Source: Flavobacterium sp. (lineage in GTDB: Bacteria; Bacteroidota; Bacteroidia; Flavobacteriales; Flavobacteriaceae). Taken from it: DNA of 10,000 bases. Within the stretch, counting starts at the first letter, position 1, and every line of letters starts with the position of its first letter. The notes beneath the pieces are model-generated. The model was given only the letters and a program-made list of their open reading frames with translations, was not told where the DNA came from and searched no databases. Positions 1 through 7,054 of this stretch are shown here, piece by piece. The DNA lies in assembly GCF_020217025.1 (NCBI RefSeq), contig NZ_JAIWOF010000073.1, positions 1 to 10,000 of the forward strand. Reading direction: 5' to 3'. The position numbers and the translations under genes are program-made.

Positions 1-794
1 CTAATTTCTATTTTATCACCAGGAATTGCCGTACAACGTTTTACGTAGTTGGTTTTTTTATCGATAGGTTTATCATATCTTTTATCTGCTGCTTTGTACA
101 TGTGAAACAAAGTATCTGCAGGCCAGTTAAACACCACAATATCATTACGCTCAATTTTTTGTAATGCAGGAAAACGGAAATAAGGTAATGAAGGTTTTGC
201 TAAATAGGATTTTGTTTTAATAATTGGTAAAGTATCATGAACCATTGGCGCAGCAATAGGTGTGATTGGAGTTCTTGCTCCGTAATGGAATTTACTCACG
301 AATAAAAAGTCGCCTACCAATAACGATTTTTCTAATGAAGAGGTTGGGATCGTATATGGTTGAATAAAATAGGTATGAACTAAAGTAGCAACTACAACGG
401 CAAACGATAACGAACCTAAAGTATCCATTGTTTTGTTTGGCGCTTTTAAATCACGATTGGCATGATAAGTTGTTTCTTGTGTGTAATTTACATAAGCGAT
501 GTAAAATCCTAAGGTAACTACACCTAAAACCATGTCTAAGGTTGATTTTTTACCAAAAGTTCTTAGGGTTTCAATCCAAATAATTGGAAATAAAAACAAG
601 TTAATAACGGGAATAAAAAGCAATAAAATCCACCATTTCGGGCGGTTGATGATTTGCATTAATACAATTCCGTTATAAACAGGAACAAATGCTTCCCATG
701 CTTTTCTATTTGCTTTTACGTATAATTTCCAAGTTCCAATTCCGTGAATTACTTGAACTAATAAGATAAATAGTAACCAACCTGATATTTCCAT
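1..794 (-). CDS. lepB: Signal peptidase I, C-terminus beyond window edge
   Basis: This is the membrane serine protease that removes signal peptides from proteins leaving through Sec or Tat, acting on the outer face of the inner membrane. The 264 visible codons run off the left edge with no stop. Hydrophobic segments lie at about residues 4-22, 54-73, 86-102 and 126-144. The N-terminal part with WEAFVPVYN (33-41) is the extended membrane domain I associate with Bacteroidota LepB. The catalytic serine motif IPTSSLEKSLLVGD follows the last membrane segment, giving nucleophile Ser153; a Leu follows it where most families have Met. The general-base lysine motif NYVKRCTAIPGD gives Lys252, so both catalytic residues are inside the window. 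The ATG at 792-794 is taken as start because it opens directly into the first membrane segment. The gene lies 36 bases after dapB on the same strand and is probably co-transcribed with it. The identification is firm; only the end is missing. Confidence 0.95.
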   Translation of the reverse strand, partial: MEISGWLLFILLVQVIHGIGTWKLYVKANRKAWEAFVPVYNGIVLMQIINRPKWWILLLFIPVINLFLFPIIWIETLRTFGKKSTLDMVLGVVTLGFYIAYVNYTQETTYHANRDLKAPNKTMDTLGSLSFAVVVATLVHTYFIQPYTIPTSSLEKSLLVGDFLFVSKFHYGARTPITPIAAPMVHDTLPIIKTKSYLAKPSLPYFRFPALQKIERNDIVVFNWPADTLFHMYKAADKRYDKPIDKKTNYVKRCTAIPGDKIEI

Positions 795-830
795 TTTTAA
801 TATCGTTTACTTGTTAAATTGTGTAATTGT

Positions 831-1565
831 TTATTTTGAGGTTAAACCCAAAACATCTTTCATAGTGAAAACACCTTTTTTTCCAACTAACCACTCGGCT
901 GCAACTACAGCTCCTAAAGCAAAACCTTCTCTGCTGTGTGCCGTGTGCTTAATTTCGATTTGGTCCACTTCGCTGTCATAAAAAATACTGTGTGTTCCAG
1001 GTACGTTTTCAATACGTTTTGCTTCAATATGAATTTGCTTCGCCTGTTCGCTATTGCTCGAGTCATTACTAATTGGAGTTTCTAATGTCCAATTGGCATA
1101 ATTGGTATGTTTGATAACTCCTTCGGCTAATGTAATTGCTGTTCCGCTTGGTGCATCTAATTTTTGAGTGTGATGAATTTCTTCCATTGAAACTTTGTAT
1201 TGTTTCAAGTTGGCCATCATTTTAGCTAAATATTCGTTCAATTCAAAAAACACGTTTACACCTAAACTAAAATTAGAAGCATAAATGAAACTTCCGTTTT
1301 TTTCTTCACACAATTGAACCATTTTCGGATAATCGGCTAACCAACCTGTAGTTCCTGAAATAACGGGAATTCCATTATTTAAACATTCTGAAATATTTCC
1401 TACGGCACTATCAGGAACACTAAAATCGATAGCAACATCGGCATTTAGTAAACCTTCAAATGTATTGTCGTGATCTTTCTTTAATACGATGTCATGTCCT
1501 CGTTCTAAAGCTATTCTTTCAATAACTTTTCCCATTTTTCCGTATCCTAAAAGTGCGATTTTCAT
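831..1565 (-). CDS. dapB: 4-hydroxy-tetrahydrodipicolinate reductase
   Basis: This cytoplasmic enzyme reduces hydroxytetrahydrodipicolinate with NAD(P)H in the diaminopimelate/lysine pathway, feeding lysine and peptidoglycan synthesis. The 244-residue product starts with a Rossmann nucleotide-binding loop, GYGKMG at 7-12. It then has GTTGW (71-75), ASNFSLGVN (96-104) and the active-site stretch HHTQKLDAPSGT (131-142). By alignment in memory with the E. coli enzyme, His131 is the acid/base residue and Lys135 the catalytic lysine. HTAHSREGFALGAV near the C-terminus is also typical. It is shorter than the roughly 273-residue E. coli protein, with the loss mainly in the N-terminal nucleotide domain; I believe this is usual in Bacteroidota. 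It sits 44 bases after the DUF5683 gene and 36 before lepB, all on one strand, suggesting one operon headed by parA. Confidence 0.96.
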   Translation of the reverse strand: MKIALLGYGKMGKVIERIALERGHDIVLKKDHDNTFEGLLNADVAIDFSVPDSAVGNISECLNNGIPVISGTTGWLADYPKMVQLCEEKNGSFIYASNFSLGVNVFFELNEYLAKMMANLKQYKVSMEEIHHTQKLDAPSGTAITLAEGVIKHTNYANWTLETPISNDSSNSEQAKQIHIEAKRIENVPGTHSIFYDSEVDQIEIKHTAHSREGFALGAVVAAEWLVGKKGVFTMKDVLGLTSK

Positions 1566-1609
1566 AGTAGTTAGTTGTTGGATTTCTTGTATTGTTACCT
1601 AATTTTTTG

Positions 1610-2170
1610 TTAAAAACTATAGGTTAATGTCATTCCGTAGTTGAATTTGTAATCAATTTGATTTTGATTCATATCAGGTTTTAACGAAAGATTATCATTA
1701 ACGTTAAATTGCATTAAATGTGCGTCAATATTAGCATCAATGATATTTAAAATATAAATTCCAGCGGTTATTAATGCAGACAAATCTCTATTTCTTTGAT
1801 GAAATTTTTGAGCACGAATTAATCGATCATTATCTAATCCACCATAAATTGGATGATCAGGATCTGAGGTGCCGTCTAATCTTCTTTTGTACTCGTTTCT
1901 ATAATCATGATATTTTTTTTGATTCCAAGTGTAAGAATAAATTCCAACACCTAAGCCAATATAAACAATAGGAACTTTCCAATATTTTTTGTTGTAAGCT
2001 TGTCCAAGTCCAGGAACTAAAGCCGAATAAAAAGCCGCTCTAGCAGGACGATTAGGATCAATAACGGCTTTCACTGTATCTTGCGTTTTCAACGTCATTT
2101 CCTCTTGCGCTCTTCCTTTAAAACTTAGAAAAAGACAAGTCAAAATAAATATGTAGTGCAGCTTTCTCAC
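1610..2170 (-). CDS. DUF5683-type exported or membrane protein of unknown function
   Basis: The 186-residue product has a clear signal peptide: a hydrophobic core at about residues 5-17 and a likely cleavage after GRA (19-21), leaving QEEM at the mature N-terminus. After a linker comes the conserved stretch RAAFYSALVPGLGQAYNKKYWK (44-65), which I recognise as the DUF5683 signature. Two hydrophobic helices follow, at about 67-82 and 130-145, separated by a charged section rich in Tyr, Arg and Lys. No enzymatic motif is visible. The start is a GTG at 2168-2170 whose G is shared with the TAG stop of parB (TAGTG), so translational coupling to parB is likely. There is no in-frame ATG between this codon and the upstream stop at 2198-2200, and the signal peptide begins right at the GTG. 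The role is unknown; the position between parB and dapB suggests an envelope function in the same operon. Confidence 0.85.
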   Translation of the reverse strand: MRKLHYIFILTCLFLSFKGRAQEEMTLKTQDTVKAVIDPNRPARAAFYSALVPGLGQAYNKKYWKVPIVYIGLGVGIYSYTWNQKKYHDYRNEYKRRLDGTSDPDHPIYGGLDNDRLIRAQKFHQRNRDLSALITAGIYILNIIDANIDAHLMQFNVNDNLSLKPDMNQNQIDYKFNYGMTLTYSF

Positions 2171-3069
2171 TAAGAGTTTATTAATTTTAAAATGCGATTA
2201 AAGTCTTCTTCAGAATGGAAAGGAATCGTAATTTTTCCTTTTCCGTTTCCTGCTACTTTTACATCTACTTTTGTTCCGAAATAGTTAGCAAACGCTTTTT
2301 TCTCTTCTTCGTTGATGTCAAACGAGTTACCTTTTGCAGGTTTAGCAGTTTTTGGTTTTAAACTATCTTGATAATTTTTAACCAAAGCCTCTGTTTCTCT
2401 TACCGAAAGATTCTGAGTAACGACTTTATGGTAAATATCGCTTTGAATATCTTGATTGTCAATGTTAATCAACGCTCTTCCGTGTCCCATTGAAATAAAA
2501 CCGTCACGCATTCCTGTTTGAATGATTGGATCTAATTTCAATAAACGTAAATAATTGGTAATCGTAGAACGTTTTTTACCTACGCGCTCACTCAATTCTT
2601 CTTGAGTTAAATTGATTTCTTCGATTAATCTTTGATAGGAAATGGCAACCTCGATTGGATCTAAATCATGACGTTGGATGTTTTCCACCAAAGCCATAAC
2701 CAATGATTCATTATCATTAGCCAAACGAATGTAAGCCGGAATCGTTTTTAATCCGATTAATTTAGAAGCACGCAAACGACGTTCTCCCGAAATTAATTGG
2801 TAATTATTAAAATCTAATTTTCTAACAGTAATTGGTTGAATTACGCCTAATTCTTTAATCGATTTGGCTAATTCTTGTAGCGTTTCTTCGTTGAAATTCG
2901 TTCTAGGTTGAAACGGATTAATCTCAATCGATTCGACATCTAATTCAATAATATTTCCTACAACTTTATCTGCGTTTTTGTCCTCAACCGATTTAATATC
3001 GTTCTCCGGATCTTTCAATAAAGCCGATAATCCTCTTCCTAAGGCTTGTTTTTTAACCGCTTTTGTCAT
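2170..3069 (-). CDS. parB: Chromosome-partitioning protein ParB (Spo0J family)
   Basis: ParB binds centromere-like parS sites near the origin, spreads as a CTP-dependent clamp and works with the ParA ATPase to segregate origins. The 299-residue product shows all the family landmarks in order. The N-terminal ParA-interaction peptide is in KKQALGRGLSALL (6-18). The CTP-binding/ParB-N domain has NPFQPR (51-56), GERRLRA (95-101) and ENIQRHDLDPIE (129-140). The parS-reading helix-turn-helix spans about 154-177 (TQEELSERVGKKRSTITNYL). The tail from about 250 is the presumed dimerisation domain, reached by a Lys/Pro-rich linker at 238-248. It starts 8 bases after the parA stop, and its stop overlaps the next start by one base, so the genes are co-transcribed and probably translationally coupled. 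The chromosomal type is inferred from the surrounding housekeeping genes. Confidence 0.96.
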   Translation of the reverse strand: MTKAVKKQALGRGLSALLKDPENDIKSVEDKNADKVVGNIIELDVESIEINPFQPRTNFNEETLQELAKSIKELGVIQPITVRKLDFNNYQLISGERRLRASKLIGLKTIPAYIRLANDNESLVMALVENIQRHDLDPIEVAISYQRLIEEINLTQEELSERVGKKRSTITNYLRLLKLDPIIQTGMRDGFISMGHGRALINIDNQDIQSDIYHKVVTQNLSVRETEALVKNYQDSLKPKTAKPAKGNSFDINEEEKKAFANYFGTKVDVKVAGNGKGKITIPFHSEEDFNRILKLINS

Positions 3070-3077
3070 CTTCTTTA

Positions 3078-3842
3078 TTATTGATTTTTCTTAATAATTT
3101 CTTCAGCTAAGTTCAAATAATTAGTCGCACCTTTACTTGTAGCGTCATAATTAATGATACTTTCTCCAAAACTTGGAGCTTCGCTCAATTTGATATTTCT
3201 TTGAATGATTGTTTCAAAAACCATGTCGTTAAAGTGTTTTTGTACTTCTTCTACCACTTGGTTCGATAAACGTAAACGAGAATCGTACATGGTTAACAAT
3301 AATCCTTCAATATCTAAATTTGGATTGTGGATTTTTTGGACACTTTTAATCGTGTTCAATAATTTTCCTAAACCTTCTAAGGCAAAATATTCGCACTGAA
3401 TTGGAATAACCACACTATCAGCTGCAGTTAAAGCATTCAAAGTTAATAAACCTAATGAAGGCGCACAATCGATTAAAATATAATCGTATTTATCTTTTAC
3501 ACTTTCCAATGCTGTTTTTAGCATGTACTCGCGATTTTCTTTGTCAACTAATTCAATTTCGATAGCTACCAAGTCAATATGAGCTGGAATCACCGAAACG
3601 TTTGGTGCCGAACAAGAAACGGTTGCTTCCTCTGGAGTAGCACTATGCTCTAGAACTTGGTACGAACCAATTTCCACACTTTCTACATCGATTCCTAAGC
3701 CCGAACTCGCGTTAGCTTGTGGGTCAGCATCGATTAAAAGTACTTTTTTTTCTAAAACACCAAGAGAAGCTGCTAAGTTAACAGATGTAGTTGTTTTTCC
3801 TACACCACCTTTTTGATTGGCAATTGCAATGATTTTACCCAT
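3078..3842 (-). CDS. parA: Chromosome-partitioning ATPase ParA (Soj family)
   Basis: This cytoplasmic, nucleoid-binding ATPase drives segregation of ParB-parS complexes. The 254-residue product has the deviant Walker A motif KGGVGKTT at 11-18, with the signature lysine Lys11 that marks the ParA/MinD class. It also has a Walker A' at DADPQ (38-42) and a Walker B with YILIDCAPSLG (121-131). The short N-terminus, with no helix-turn-helix before the Walker A, fits chromosomal Soj-like ParA rather than type Ia plasmid ParA. The ATG at 3840-3842 places the first strand (KIIAIANQ) immediately before the Walker A. It is the first gene of the parA-parB-DUF5683-dapB-lepB run, separated from the upstream aminotransferase by 159 non-coding bases that hold its likely promoter. 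Confidence 0.97.
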   Translation of the reverse strand: MGKIIAIANQKGGVGKTTTSVNLAASLGVLEKKVLLIDADPQANASSGLGIDVESVEIGSYQVLEHSATPEEATVSCSAPNVSVIPAHIDLVAIEIELVDKENREYMLKTALESVKDKYDYILIDCAPSLGLLTLNALTAADSVVIPIQCEYFALEGLGKLLNTIKSVQKIHNPNLDIEGLLLTMYDSRLRLSNQVVEEVQKHFNDMVFETIIQRNIKLSEAPSFGESIINYDATSKGATNYLNLAEEIIKKNQ

Positions 3843-3866
3843 TTGATTATTGAAAATTTTAAGCCG

Positions 3867-3896
3867 TAAAAATACAATTATTTATGGTTTTTTCAA
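3867..3896 (-). promoter_or_regulatory. Candidate promoter of the parA operon
   Basis: On the minus strand a TTG (3894-3896) is followed after 19 bases by TATTTTTA (3867-3874). This is close to the Bacteroidota pattern of a -33 TTTG and a -7 TAnnTTTG. The implied transcript would start about 18 bases before the parA ATG. The match is imperfect in an AT-rich gap, so it is a prediction only. A 10-bp palindrome TTGTTAACAA lies just upstream at 3904-3913. Confidence 0.35.
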
Positions 3897-3974
3897 GGCA
3901 ATTTTGTTAACAATGGGTTAAAGTGTTATTTGGCTGAATGTTAGCTTGTTTTTTTGTTTTAAAATGACTTAAAA

Positions 3975-3998
3975 CTTCAAAATGAAACCAATTTGAAG
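3975..3998 (-). terminator. Possible weak terminator after the aminotransferase gene
   Basis: A 7-bp inverted repeat, CTTCAAA at 3975-3981 and TTTGAAG at 3992-3998 with a 10-base loop, lies 3 bases past the aminotransferase stop. On the minus strand it is followed by TTTTAAG. The stem is short and AT-rich, so termination would be weak. It otherwise fits the boundary between this gene and the parA operon. Confidence 0.35.
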
Positions 3999-4001
3999 GA
4001 T

Positions 4002-5129
4002 TTAAATTTGATTTAGTTTTTCAGCCGCTGCCATCAAAGTTTCATCGGTTTTAGCGAAACAAAAACGTAGCATGTGTCTATCCGTGTTATCATTATAAAA
4101 AACAGAAATTGGAATGGAAGCCACACCATGATTTACGATTAATTCTTTAGCAAAATCCACATCGTTTTTATTCGAAATTTGGTTGTAATTCACCACTTGA
4201 AAATAGGTTCCATCACAAGGCATCAATTCAAAACGACTGTCTTTAATTAGGTTTTGAAACAAATCGCGTTTGCGTTGGTACATTTTGGAAACTTCACTAA
4301 AATCAACCACATCCAAGTATTCTGAAATAGCATGTTGCGAAAAACTATTCACACTAAACACCAAAAACTGATGCACTTTCTTCATTTCGTACATAAGATG
4401 TTCAGGAGCAATTAAATACCCAACTTTCCAACCCGTTACATGTAACGATTTTCCAAAAGAAGAAGCTATAATCGTTCTTTCGACTAATTTTGGACGTGTA
4501 TTAAACGAAATATGCGGTTGCGAAAACGTAATATATTCATAAACTTCGTCTCCCAAAACTAGGATTTGAGGATGTTTTTCTAAAATGGTTTCTAAAGCTT
4601 CAAAATCTTGTTCGGTCCAAATTCTTCCCGTAGGATTGTGCGGATTGTTGATGACAATCATTTTCGTTTTAGTCGAAATTGCGCTTTCAATTTGGTTGAA
4701 ATTGGGTGTGTAATCATCGTTTAATGAAACACGAACAGGTTTTCCACCTGCAACTAAAACCGAAGGTTCGTAACTGTCATAACTTGGATCTAAAATCAAT
4801 ACTTCATCACCTTGATTAACAAACGTATTAATCGCTGTAAAAACGCCTTGTGTAGCGCCAGCGGTAATCAACATTTCGTTTGCTGTATTGACTTTTCTAT
4901 CGTATTGTTTTAAGGTTTGATTCGCAATTTTTTCCAATAACGAAGGCAAACCCGCCATTGGCGTATATTGGTGAATATTATCTCGAATAATACGTTCCGA
5001 TATTTGCAACAAACGTTCGTCTTCTGGGAAATTGGGAAATCCTTGCGATAAATTAATAGCGCCGTGTTGATTCGCTAATTGCGACATTACGGAAAAAATA
5101 CTGTTGGTGATGCTAGGTAGTTTTGACAT
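4002..5129 (-). CDS. PLP-dependent methionine aminotransferase (YbdL-like)
   Basis: This is a fold-type I aminotransferase of the kynurenine/glutamine-transaminase group, using pyridoxal phosphate to move the amino group between amino acids and 2-oxo acids. With the start at 5127-5129 the protein is 375 residues. It shows INLSQGFPNFPED (25-37), the PLP-phosphate loop GATQG (91-95), DPSYDSYEP (114-122), NNPHNPTG (161-168), Asp194 in GDEVYE, the Schiff-base Lys227 in SSFGKSLHVTGWKVGY, and the carboxylate-binding Arg355 in HMLRF. The overall pattern closely matches E. coli YbdL as I remember it, an enzyme preferring methionine. Substrate choice (methionine, kynurenine, glutamine or aromatic) cannot be proved from sequence. 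An in-frame ATG at 5169-5171 would add MKKLERVYFLYFCF; I reject it because MSKLPSI matches the usual family N-terminus and the extension covers promoter-like sequence. Confidence 0.9.
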   Translation of the reverse strand: MSKLPSITNSIFSVMSQLANQHGAINLSQGFPNFPEDERLLQISERIIRDNIHQYTPMAGLPSLLEKIANQTLKQYDRKVNTANEMLITAGATQGVFTAINTFVNQGDEVLILDPSYDSYEPSVLVAGGKPVRVSLNDDYTPNFNQIESAISTKTKMIVINNPHNPTGRIWTEQDFEALETILEKHPQILVLGDEVYEYITFSQPHISFNTRPKLVERTIIASSFGKSLHVTGWKVGYLIAPEHLMYEMKKVHQFLVFSVNSFSQHAISEYLDVVDFSEVSKMYQRKRDLFQNLIKDSRFELMPCDGTYFQVVNYNQISNKNDVDFAKELIVNHGVASIPISVFYNDNTDRHMLRFCFAKTDETLMAAAEKLNQI

Positions 5130-5144
5130 GAAACAAAAATATAA

Positions 5145-5172
5145 AAAATATACACGCTCTAATTTCTTCAAA
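5145..5172 (-). promoter_or_regulatory. Candidate promoter of the aminotransferase gene
   Basis: On the minus strand TTTG (5169-5172) is followed after 16 bases by TATATTTT (5145-5152), near the Bacteroidota consensus. A perfect TAnnTTTG (TATTTTTG, 5134-5141) lies even closer to the ATG, but no -33 element is suitably placed for it. The 74-base divergent gap at 5130-5203 must also hold the promoter of the plus-strand gene; I see no clear candidate for that one. Confidence 0.35.
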
Positions 5173-5203
5173 TTACTTTATTTTGTGATTTAATTCTGAG
5201 ATT

Positions 5204-5761
5204 TTGAAGATAATCATATTAACACCGATGGAAATTGAGCGAGAAAAAGTCCTAAACGCTTTAGCTCGAATTCCCAATTTGAATCATACGTACGAAGTAA
5301 TCGTTTCTGGAATTGGTCGTGAAAGTACGGCTAAGGCGATGATGCAATTGCCACCACACGATATTTGTGTGTTAATGGGTTTTGCTGCTGTAGTTGGAAA
5401 AGAAGCCCATTTACCCGATTATTTGCATTTAGGAAAACCTGTCGAAATTACCAATGCCTCGCTATACGGTTACGAAGGTGGCTTGTTTGAAAACGGAAAA
5501 CCCATCATCACCGAAAAGCCAAAGCTAAATTTACCTTGTTTGTCTTCTTTAACTTCCGATAAGTTTGTAAGAACAACCGATTTAGCCGAAAAAACGGTTG
5601 TAAATATGGAAGATTACACGTTTAAATATTTGAAAAAACCACAAGATTTTATCGTGCGCATCATCTCCGATTTTTTACCTCACGAAACCGAAATCGACTT
5701 TTTTGAAGAAGTGAAAAGTATTGATTTTTTGGAAGGTGTGATGGCGGTGGATGGGGTTTAA
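5204..5761 (+). CDS. Short nucleoside phosphorylase / MTA-SAH nucleosidase-like protein
   Basis: The 185-residue protein has the fold signature of the PNP/MTAN superfamily, whose members cleave the glycosidic bond of nucleosides such as methylthioadenosine, S-adenosylhomocysteine or futalosine. The first strand leads to TPMEIE, placing Glu12 where E. coli MTAN has its catalytic Glu12. SGIGRESTA (35-43) and MGFAAVVG (58-65) match the two glycine-rich loops. NMED (134-137) matches the ribose-binding Met-Glu, and RIISD (152-156) ends in the catalytic Asp156. It is about 45 residues shorter than E. coli MTAN, apparently from loss in the middle rather than at the end. The start is taken as TTG at 5204-5206 because the conserved first strand begins there; the next in-frame ATG (5228) would remove it. 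The gene is divergent from the aminotransferase, which suggests methionine salvage. Its stop is 3 bases from that of the convergent nuclease gene. The exact substrate is not known. Confidence 0.75.
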   Translation: MKIIILTPMEIEREKVLNALARIPNLNHTYEVIVSGIGRESTAKAMMQLPPHDICVLMGFAAVVGKEAHLPDYLHLGKPVEITNASLYGYEGGLFENGKPIITEKPKLNLPCLSSLTSDKFVRTTDLAEKTVVNMEDYTFKYLKKPQDFIVRIISDFLPHETEIDFFEEVKSIDFLEGVMAVDGV

Positions 5762-5764
5762 ATT

Positions 5765-7051
5765 TTAATCCTCATCTGCAGAAATAGGTTCATCGTTCAT
5801 AAATGCTTCAAAGGATCCAATTGGAGCAAAATCAATATTTATTGTCGAATAATCATCTTTTTTACGCCATAATCTAACAGAATCTGTGCCTTTTTTTTGT
5901 AACCATTCAAGGGTTACTGGTTGTCTCTCTTTTAAGCCTAAAACGTCTACAAGTAGCCACTGTCCTAGAGCGGATTGCCCATATCTTCTGCCGTTTTCAT
6001 CATATTCTGTATTGCTTCCAGATTGAAAGTTTTTCATATTGTCACCAGTTAACAAAGCGGGAATACGTTTGCCGTTAGGTAATTGTAGGTGAAAACGAAC
6101 TTCTGGATTATCGCTTTCTTCATTTTTTCTTTTTTTGATAATGTCTAAAATATCATTGCAGAAAAAATTTGGTTTTTTTCTATGAAATTCTATAGGAACT
6201 GGTAAATAAACTTCATTGAGAGGTCTCGGTGTATTACCACTTTTTGGCGCTCCATTCCATGCGTTCAATCCTGATTTTCCTTCAACTTCTTTACTTTGAT
6301 ATGAATATAATGGCAAATAAGCCTCAATTATATCAAGTTCAATTTCTTTTGAAGAATCTATTAATTTAAAATATGCTTCTAATAAAAATGCAAATGGGTC
6401 TTCAATAATTTTTACATCAAATTTTTTAAGTAATAGTGTATTGTATTTTTGAGAATCGAATTTTTGCCATATCTGAGAGTCACCAAAAGTGTATTTATAA
6501 TCTTTATATCCATCTGACCAAGAAAAAGATGTTGGAGTAGGGTTGAAATCCTGTAGCTTGTTAAGATTAATTAATGGATATGCGCATTCATTAATTATAA
6601 AACGACCTTCATCTCTTGTTACATAATGATATATGTTTTTGTCTTCTGATAATCCTAAACGATTATAATCCCTTATCATTTTTTCGTTCTTAAGTTCAGA
6701 AATTTTATATGCTAAAGAATGTAAATCTCTTCGATGTTGATTTATTTCATTTTGATTACTTTTTAGTTGCATTACTTTCTGAAATGATGGTTTGCTTCCC
6801 ATCCAAGTTTTTAACCCAATGCCAATTCTATTTTCTCCAAAAACTGATAGTACATCATGTGGAGTGTTCGCAATATCTACATTTTGGCTTTTGAATATTT
6901 TGGCAAAAACAGTTTCTTGAAACTTTGAATCAAGATAAGGTATCATGTCGCCTTGTTTTTGACGAAATAAATTAGTCAATGCTCCATAAACTTGTAAGAA
7001 TTGAATGTATTCTTTTCTCTGTTCTTCAGAATATTGTTCCCAAACACTCAT
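5765..7051 (-). CDS. Putative type II restriction endonuclease of the C-M-R operon
   Basis: The 428-residue protein is assigned as the restriction partner mainly because its ATG lies 3 bases after the stop of a C5-cytosine methyltransferase in a regulator-methylase-nuclease operon. The C-terminal part (about 260-410) carries SGLNAWNG, NEVYLPVP, LPNGKRIPALLTGDN, GQSALGQWLLVDVLGL and VRLWRKKDDYSTINIDF. This resembles, from memory, the B3-like DNA-recognition domain at the end of NgoFVII-type enzymes. The N-terminal 220 residues contain ENRIGIGLKTWMGSKPSFQKV (73-93) and a region around YHYVTRDEGRFIINE (141-155). I find no convincing PD-(D/E)XK, HNH, GIY-YIG or HKD phospholipase-type motif, so the catalytic class is open. 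The tail (416-428) is acidic. The gene is strongly AT-rich compared with the housekeeping genes, suggesting transfer. The role is likely; the mechanism and cut site are unknown. Confidence 0.7.
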   Translation of the reverse strand: MSVWEQYSEEQRKEYIQFLQVYGALTNLFRQKQGDMIPYLDSKFQETVFAKIFKSQNVDIANTPHDVLSVFGENRIGIGLKTWMGSKPSFQKVMQLKSNQNEINQHRRDLHSLAYKISELKNEKMIRDYNRLGLSEDKNIYHYVTRDEGRFIINECAYPLINLNKLQDFNPTPTSFSWSDGYKDYKYTFGDSQIWQKFDSQKYNTLLLKKFDVKIIEDPFAFLLEAYFKLIDSSKEIELDIIEAYLPLYSYQSKEVEGKSGLNAWNGAPKSGNTPRPLNEVYLPVPIEFHRKKPNFFCNDILDIIKKRKNEESDNPEVRFHLQLPNGKRIPALLTGDNMKNFQSGSNTEYDENGRRYGQSALGQWLLVDVLGLKERQPVTLEWLQKKGTDSVRLWRKKDDYSTINIDFAPIGSFEAFMNDEPISADED

Positions 7052-7054
7052 AGA

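Noticed and set aside
3843-4001. A parS centromere site next to parAB
   Set aside because: I looked for a TGTTTCACGTGAAACA-like 16-mer in the gap and saw none; TTGTTAACAA is too short and lacks the CACGTG core.
5130-5171. Upstream in-frame ATG adding 14 residues to the aminotransferase
   Set aside because: The added residues do not resemble the family N-terminus, MSKLPSI at 5129 does, and the extension overlaps promoter-like sequence.
6153-6184. HxK-type phospholipase nuclease motif (HRKKPNFF, residues 290-297) in the putative endonuclease
   Set aside because: The Asp expected four residues after the Lys and the downstream Gly-Ser pattern are missing, and the stretch lies inside the recognition-domain-like part.
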